From a virus, in IMG/VR virus record IMGVR_UViG_3300022723_000109, positions 1-58,377 of that record: DNA of 58,377 nt. One strand, written 5' to 3'. The position numbers were made by a program, and so were the translations under genes. Position 1 is the first letter of the stretch. The number at the start of each line of letters is the position of its first letter. The notes under the pieces are model-generated. The model saw only the letters and a list, made by a program, of their open reading frames with translations, ran no database searches and had not been told where the DNA came from. Below are positions 54,521 through 58,377 of this stretch, in pieces.

Positions 54521-54835
54521 CTAGCGGCCCTGATGCCGGCGGACGTTCTGGCGGCCCTTCGGCACGTGGCCGACGCCGCGCGGGGCGACATCCGGACGAC
54601 CGATGCCCCTCGGGAACGTCGCGCGGCTCTCCTCCGGAGGCTGCCCCTGCGTGAGGGCCTCGCGGAACTCCTCCTTCCCGTCCCTGCGGCCGTGCTCCTT
54701 GAGCCACTCGGCGCGCTCGTCCGGCGTCATCTTGTCGAGCTCGGCGAACTCCTGCGGCGTGAGCGGGAGGTACCCGTCGGGCACCGGCTCACCGTCCGCG
54801 AAGCGTCGGATCTCGTGGGGATACGACTCCTGCAT
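54521..54835 (-). CDS. Small hypothetical protein
   Basis: A 104-residue protein starting MQESYPHEIRRFADGEPVPD, GYLPLTPQEFAELDKMTPDE; a Shine-Dalgarno (AGGAGAAGCAGACG) precedes it. The C-terminal part is Arg/Gly-rich. No family recognised. Confidence 0.6.
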   Translation of the reverse strand: MQESYPHEIRRFADGEPVPDGYLPLTPQEFAELDKMTPDERAEWLKEHGRRDGKEEFREALTQGQPPEESRATFPRGIGRPDVAPRGVGHVPKGRQNVRRHQGR

Positions 54836-54847
54836 CGTCTGCTTCTC

Positions 54848-55264
54848 CTACTCTCCGGGACCTGCGGAGTGCATGTCCCACGACTTCGGCCGCTTGCACC
54901 ATCGGCACACGGGCTTCCCGCCAACGTCGCGCTCGAACTCGTGAGGCAGCGCCCCGCGCGCGTGACGCGGGTGCTCGTGCGCGCCGTGCTTGATCGAGAT
55001 CGCGCGCACGTCCTGCGTGCTCCAGTCGGGCTCCGCCTTCAGCGACGTCCGGATCTGATGCGCGACGAGCTCCTTGCCCTTCTCGGTGAGCCAGGGAGCC
55101 GAGGGGTCCTTCGCGTGCTCGACGCACAACGGCAGCGCGGCGCACGCCTTCGCGGGAGGGTGGGAGCCGCGCTTGTGCCCGACCGCCCACACGTTGACCT
55201 CCGGGTAGTGCGTGGCCCTGGCCTCGCAGTCGCCGAAGCTGCAGAGCACCGGCGACGAGCTCAT
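54848..55264 (-). CDS. Hypothetical protein with zinc pairs
   Basis: A 138-residue protein starting MSSSPVLCSFGDCEARATHY, with a later CVEH and a C-terminal CRWCKRPKSWD. Spaced Cys/His pairs suggest two metal sites. ATGA overlap with the Tat-signal gene. No family recognised. Confidence 0.6.
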   Translation of the reverse strand: MSSSPVLCSFGDCEARATHYPEVNVWAVGHKRGSHPPAKACAALPLCVEHAKDPSAPWLTEKGKELVAHQIRTSLKAEPDWSTQDVRAISIKHGAHEHPRHARGALPHEFERDVGGKPVCRWCKRPKSWDMHSAGPGE

Positions 55265-55749
55265 CCGCGCCACTTCCCGCGGTACCGACCGTCGATGAAG
55301 CGGCGCGCATGGTCGAGCGCGTCGAGCTCGTGTCGGTCGACGTCTCGGCCGAGGATCGCGCGGCGCACGTGATCCGGCTGCACCTTGAGCCAGGCCGTGT
55401 ACGTGGAGTCGCTCGCGACGCGCTTCGCCTCGTGGCGAGGCAGCACCGGCGGGAGCTCGAACTTCGTGCGGCACGTCTCGATCGTCTTCACGTCTTCCGG
55501 GTACACGATCGGCACCCCGCAGCACGTGGGCTCGCGGAACTCCGCGCGACACGGGTACGGGTACAGGAACTCGCCGCGCGTCTCGCCTGCAGGCCAGCAA
55601 GGACCCTTCACGATTCCGCCGCGCATGTAGCGGTCCGCCTCGTCGACGGTCACGTACGGTTCGGTGCTCGGGCTCGAGCCCGCCTTGCGTCCGATGCCGA
55701 CGGCCGCGGCCGCGCTGGCGAGGAGCTTGAAGAAGCTGCGTCGGTTCAA
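55261..55749 (-). CDS. Exported protein with twin-arginine signal, TTG start
   Basis: From the TTG at 55749 (TTGA overlap) the 162-residue protein starts MNRRSFFKLLASAAAAVGIG. This matches the Tat pattern R-R-x-F-F-K followed by a mildly hydrophobic Ala-rich core. The mature part has five cysteines (GPCWPAGE, YPCRAEFREPTCC, IETCRT), which could bind a cofactor or metal before export, the usual reason for Tat use. No known family. Phage-encoded Tat substrates are rare. Confidence 0.6.
   Translation of the reverse strand: MNRRSFFKLLASAAAAVGIGRKAGSSPSTEPYVTVDEADRYMRGGIVKGPCWPAGETRGEFLYPYPCRAEFREPTCCGVPIVYPEDVKTIETCRTKFELPPVLPRHEAKRVASDSTYTAWLKVQPDHVRRAILGRDVDRHELDALDHARRFIDGRYRGKWRG
55671..55680. 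repeat. GGCTCGAGCC palindrome 19
   Basis: Exact copy in the Tat-signal gene, Gly-Ser-Ser-Pro frame. Confidence 0.9.
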
Positions 55750-55910
55750 TCCTGGTCCTCGTCTTCGTTCGCCTTGCACTTCAAGCAGAGTCGTCCGACG
55801 CCGTCGTCGACGTGGCACTCCGGGCAGACGACCTCGTCGCAGTTGTCGCACCGGATCCCCGCCTCGGTCTCCTCTTGGCAGAGCGTGCACGTGATCGCGA
55901 GCTCGTCCAT
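55746..55910 (-). CDS. Small double zinc-finger protein
   Basis: A 54-residue protein starting MDELAITCTLCQEETEAGIR, with CDNCDEVVCPECH and CLKC: eight cysteines and one histidine arranged as a treble-clef or RING/B-box-like cross-brace. Probably a protein-binding zinc module. It is translated together with the Tat-signal protein. Confidence 0.6.
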   Translation of the reverse strand: MDELAITCTLCQEETEAGIRCDNCDEVVCPECHVDDGVGRLCLKCKANEDEDQD

Positions 55911-55961
55911 CGCGGCTCCAGGGTCCACCGTCTCCGAGATCTCGTCAACCCCCGCAGGCCG

Positions 55962-55999
55962 AAGAAACGGGCCCCCGACCTGGCAAGGGTCGAGGGCCC
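55962..55999 (-). terminator. Rho-independent terminator, leftward
   Basis: GGGCCC-C-CGACC (55969-55980) pairs with GGGTCG-A-GGGCCC (55987-55999). On the minus strand CGTTTCTTCGG follows. It ends the transcript of the secreted-protein gene to its right. Confidence 0.65.
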
Positions 56000-56025
56000 A
56001 CCCCGGGGGACCGGGGATGACGGCG

Positions 56026-56631
56026 CTACTGCGGCTGCGGCTGCGGGGGGAAGACCTCTTGCAGCTCTTCGAGCCGCTTCTTGTGCTTCCGCGCGATCGC
56101 ACCGGATCCGCTTCCGGATCCCCAAGGCGTGCAGACGCATTGCCAGTTGCCCCACACGTCGCACCATCCGGTGCACACGGCGTTCTCCTCCGAACACGCC
56201 GACGACTGGCAGGAGTAGAGCGGCGGGGGTGCGTTCGGGTCGAGGTCGAAGCGCGGCGAGTTCCCGAACACGGTGCCGGCCGTGACGTTGTCCGCGAAGG
56301 ACCAGGTCGACGCGACCGACGGGTTCGTGCTGACGGGTCCGACCGGCTGCATCAGGTTCGTCAGCCCGACGAACTCGTACACGTACTGCGCGCGTCCGCC
56401 GGCGAGCTCGTGCACCACGCGCGAGCCGTGGAGCTCCGCTTGCGGTCCGGTGACGACGAGGTAGTGCGTGAACTCGATCGGCTGCAGCGAGAGGTACGGG
56501 ACGGTCTCGCCGCCCTCGCCCCCCCACAAGGGCAGCGTGCCGGAGTCGTCGTCCTGCGGCGAGGCGATCGCCACGGTCGAGCAGAGCATCAGAGCGAGCA
56601 GAGACGAGAGTGTGCGAAGTAGGGTCTTCAT
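56026..56631 (-). CDS. Secreted protein with Sec signal peptide
   Basis: The 201-residue protein begins MKTLLRTLSSLLALMLCSTV with an AIAS cleavage site. The mature part is beta-rich (YLSLQPIEFTHYLVVTGPQA) and has a cysteine cluster (SCQSSACSEENAVCTGWCDV, WQCVC) that suggests disulfides outside the cytoplasm. It ends QPQPQ. No family recognised. A terminator of its own implies separate expression, perhaps a surface-modifying or exclusion factor. Confidence 0.6.
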   Translation of the reverse strand: MKTLLRTLSSLLALMLCSTVAIASPQDDDSGTLPLWGGEGGETVPYLSLQPIEFTHYLVVTGPQAELHGSRVVHELAGGRAQYVYEFVGLTNLMQPVGPVSTNPSVASTWSFADNVTAGTVFGNSPRFDLDPNAPPPLYSCQSSACSEENAVCTGWCDVWGNWQCVCTPWGSGSGSGAIARKHKKRLEELQEVFPPQPQPQ

Positions 56632-56666
56632 GAATCTCTAGTGGCTTGGCGAGCGGTTCGCTCGCG

Positions 56667-56903
56667 TCAGCGGCGCCGAGGATCTTCCGGATCGGCGTCG
56701 CGATGCAAAGGGTCCGGAACCCGTTCTTCTATCCCCTGCGGTGCTGGCGCGTGCAGGGGTTGCTCGACGGGGTGCGTGAGGAAGCGCTCGTGCGCGTCGG
56801 CCGTGACGATCAGCACGACGATCAGACCGACGAGCGTCGCGTAGGCGAGCAGGATCACGACCACGAGGGCCGGGCTCCATCGGCTGCAGTTGCGCTCCGG
56901 CAT
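56667..56903 (-). CDS. Small membrane protein
   Basis: A 78-residue protein, MPERNCSRWSPALVVVILLA, with one membrane helix at residues 11-34 and a Pro/His/Asp-rich tail. It starts in a TGATG overlap with the ribbon-helix-helix-like gene. No family recognised. Confidence 0.55.
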   Translation of the reverse strand: MPERNCSRWSPALVVVILLAYATLVGLIVVLIVTADAHERFLTHPVEQPLHAPAPQGIEERVPDPLHRDADPEDPRRR

Positions 56904-57079
56904 CAGCTCCCCCCCTCGACGTCCTGGATCGTCGGCAAGATCTCCAGGAGACGCGAGGCGATGAGCCTCTCGGCGACGTCCTGGAGCGAGTGTCCGTAGA
57001 GCCCGGTTTCGAGCAAGCGCTGCAGGGCGCGCTCTTCCTGCGGGCTCAGCTCGATCGTCAGCCGCTCACGCTCGGGCAT
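56903..57079 (-). CDS. Small ribbon-helix-helix-like protein
   Basis: Reading the minus strand from ATG 57079 gives 58 residues, MPERERLTIELSPQEERALQ, then LLETGLYGHSLQDVAERLIA. A strand followed by two helices with a G-x-S turn is the Arc/CopG-type layout. It could repress one of the early operons. The start overlaps the preceding gene by 14 bases. Confidence 0.55.
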   Translation of the reverse strand: MPERERLTIELSPQEERALQRLLETGLYGHSLQDVAERLIASRLLEILPTIQDVEGGS

Positions 57080-57788
57080 CGCCCTCGCCCTTCGTCGGCG
57101 TCACGACGAACGAGAAGCTCGCGTCGCATCGCGGGTTGTCGCACGTGACGCCGAGCAGCCGGAGCTCGGCCGCATCGGCGGGCATGGTCTCCTCGATCAG
57201 CACGGTCCCGGCCTTGCACGCCTCGCAGTCTCCGCGCAGGAAGAACCGGTGCAGCGGGCGCACCGACGTCCGCACCGTCACCGGGCTCGAGCCCGGAGTC
57301 AGCGGAACGCCGCCGCGCGCCTGGACGTGCTCCGCGACGTAGCGCATGCGCGAGATCTCGCCCGGCCTTCTGTCGCTCGGCTTGCCGAGCCGCAGCTCGC
57401 AGAGCTTCATGACGAGCCAGGTGCACTCCTCACCCTTGTCCTCGTCGCGCCAGCTCGCACGCGCGTATCGCTCGGTGAGCTCGCCGGCGAGATCCCATTC
57501 CGGATCCGTCGCCTCGGCCGCGGTGACGATGTCGGGCAGCGTCTCGTCGATCGCGACGAGCGCGAGGGAGAGCATGCGATCGAGCTTCGCCGCCTCGACG
57601 GTCCCGAAGCGCTTCGCCCACAAGCGCCCGACGTCGGCGATCTGCGCCTCACACTCCTTGCGCACGACCTCGACGCAGGGACGGACGAGCGGGTCGCCGC
57701 CTTCCCGTGCGATGAGCTGGAGGTACTCCAGCACCTTCCGGAACGCAGCGACCCGCCGATCGTGGGTCCACTCGTCAGAGCCGCTCAT
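57066..57788 (-). CDS. Hypothetical protein with C-terminal zinc site
   Basis: The 240-residue protein starts MSGSDEWTHDRRVAAFRKVL. The first 150 residues are helical; the last 60 hold CEACKAGTVLIEETMP and CDNPRCDASFSF, a zinc-ribbon-like pair of CxxC/CxxxxC motifs. A GGCTCGAGCC palindrome is read Gly-Ser-Ser-Pro. No family recognised. Confidence 0.6.
   Translation of the reverse strand: MSGSDEWTHDRRVAAFRKVLEYLQLIAREGGDPLVRPCVEVVRKECEAQIADVGRLWAKRFGTVEAAKLDRMLSLALVAIDETLPDIVTAAEATDPEWDLAGELTERYARASWRDEDKGEECTWLVMKLCELRLGKPSDRRPGEISRMRYVAEHVQARGGVPLTPGSSPVTVRTSVRPLHRFFLRGDCEACKAGTVLIEETMPADAAELRLLGVTCDNPRCDASFSFVVTPTKGEGDARA
57284..57293. repeat. GGCTCGAGCC palindrome 20
   Basis: Exact copy in the 240-residue zinc-site gene, Gly-Ser-Ser-Pro frame. 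Confidence 0.9.
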
Positions 57789-58021
57789 GTCGTCGGCTCC
57801 GAAGCACTCCGCGCGTGCTCGGCGATGCAGCGCTCGAACAAGCGCGGAGCGACCTCTTCGAGATCAGGAAGATCCGCCTCGCTTCCGACCGCGAGGCTGA
57901 CGCTTCGACTGACCGGACCCGCCCTCAGCGTCACCGTTACCCGGATCTCCAGGGGCTTGTCCGTCTCCACTTCCTCCCGGTGCACCTTCACCGGGATCTC
58001 GATCGTCGGCTTCTCCGGCAT
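57785..58021 (-). CDS. Small hypothetical protein
   Basis: A 78-residue protein starting MPEKPTIEIPVKVHREEVET. Two beta strands are followed by a helical end (LEEVAPRLFERCIAEHARSA). ATGA overlap with the zinc-site gene. It shares 158 bases in another frame with the gene upstream. Confidence 0.55.
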   Translation of the reverse strand: MPEKPTIEIPVKVHREEVETDKPLEIRVTVTLRAGPVSRSVSLAVGSEADLPDLEEVAPRLFERCIAEHARSASEPTT

Positions 58022-58202
58022 CGACTCCCTCCGCGACGTCACGTCGCCAGACCACGAGGACCGACCCCGGCTGCCCGGGGTTCGGCGACACGGCCACAAC
58101 GTACCATGTAGGGTCGGAATCGGGCGGAGAAAGCGGCTCGCCCCCCATCCTGGAGGCCGCGAAGGCGCTCATGACGACGATCCGGTGCTCGAAGGCCCTC
58201 AT
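57864..58202 (-). CDS. Hypothetical protein with glycine-rich tail, long overlap
   Basis: A 112-residue protein from ATG 58202, which overlaps the preceding stop (TGATG). The first half (DPTWYVVAVSPNPGQPGSVL) is protein-like; the second half is Gly/Asp/Pro-rich and coincides with the next gene in another frame. Either it is a true long overlap or the real protein ends earlier by an error. Confidence 0.45.
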   Translation of the reverse strand: MRAFEHRIVVMSAFAASRMGGEPLSPPDSDPTWYVVAVSPNPGQPGSVLVVWRRDVAEGVDAGEADDRDPGEGAPGGSGDGQAPGDPGNGDAEGGSGQSKRQPRGRKRGGSS

Positions 58203-58377
58203 CCGGGCAGGCCCTCCGAGGCGGTCTCCTGCGGGTGCTGGAGAGCCTGCTCCCAGCCCGGACGGGGCTCGGCGAGCCGGTTCGCTTCGAGGAACCGCTG
58301 CACGAGCTCGGCCGCGGGCGCGGAGTCGTGGCCGGCCCCGAACGTCACCGACTCGGCGCGCGTCGTGAGCCAGGACA
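58199..58377 (-). CDS. C-terminal part of the gene crossing the join
   Basis: This is the end of the protein whose start is at 463. It reads FLEANRLAEPRPGW, then a codon for Glu (Ala in the left copy), QALQHPQETASEGLPG and a TGA at 58199-58201. The frame matches the left end exactly, so the gene is intact on the circular molecule. Confidence 0.75.
   Translation of the reverse strand, partial: SWLTTRAESVTFGAGHDSAPAAELVQRFLEANRLAEPRPGWEQALQHPQETASEGLPG
58231..58377. repeat. Right copy of terminal direct repeat
   Basis: Second copy of positions 1-147 with one substitution at 58251. See the left copy. Confidence 0.95.

Noticed and set aside
1-58377. Integrase, CI-like repressor or attachment site suggesting a temperate phage
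   Set aside because: No tyrosine or serine recombinase motif and no clear repressor were found; the ribbon-helix-helix-like protein alone is not enough.

Overview
The window looks like one complete tailed-phage (siphovirus-type) genome of about 58.2 kb. Positions 1-147 recur at 58231-58377 with one mismatch, and a gene reads continuously across the join, so the molecule is circular, circularly permuted or terminally redundant. Base composition is about two-thirds G+C. Nearly every gene boundary uses ATGA/GTGA/TGATG overlaps, with many GTG and some TTG starts. Lipobox, Tat and outer-membrane-barrel features point to a Gram-negative, high-GC host; the exact host cannot be told. I saw no integrase, no clear CI-type repressor, no DNA or RNA polymerase, no helicase and no tRNA gene, so the phage probably depends on host replication enzymes and may be strictly lytic (inference).

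Layout. (1) About 52.5 kb through the join to 6.46 kb, mostly minus strand: many small early-type genes, unusually rich in CxxC zinc-ribbon proteins, plus a RuvA-like protein, a HELSH metallopeptidase-like protein, a terminase-small-subunit-like protein and several exported proteins (Tat signal, Sec signal, single-TM). (2) 6.46-7.23 kb: divergent non-coding region with 11-bp iterons, promoter-like boxes and a hairpin, a candidate origin/control region. (3) 7.2-15.2 kb and 16.0-19.2 kb, plus strand: recombination and DNA metabolism (Cas4/RecB-like nuclease, a candidate annealing partner, VRR-NUC nuclease, replisome-organiser-like protein) among many small genes, three of which carry a premature stop or frameshift. 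(4) 46.6-19.2 kb, minus strand: a classical late module in the order terminase large subunit, beta-helix spike-like protein, u-spanin-like lipoprotein, two small membrane proteins, portal, Mu gpF-like, scaffold, capsid, connector and neck genes, tail tube, G/GT frameshift chaperones, tape measure, then a gene-transfer-agent-like tip (DUF2460, DUF2163, NlpC/P60, J-like) with a Kelch-like protein inserted. (5) 46.6-54.2 kb, plus strand: genes preceded by a repeated promoter-like box, including a TGT/DpdA-like enzyme, a C5-cytosine DNA methyltransferase, an outer-membrane-barrel lipoprotein and an AP2-type DNA-binding protein.

Most striking signals. The 10-bp palindrome GGCTCGAGCC occurs 20 times exactly, plus 3 near copies, spread at roughly 1-5 kb intervals over the whole genome in all reading frames and between genes. 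A stand-alone three-helix membrane protein resembles the ethylene-binding domain of plant and cyanobacterial ethylene receptors. Five or six genes share a highly similar upstream box ending in CCGATAGG. A large structural protein ends in three tandem connector-like domains.
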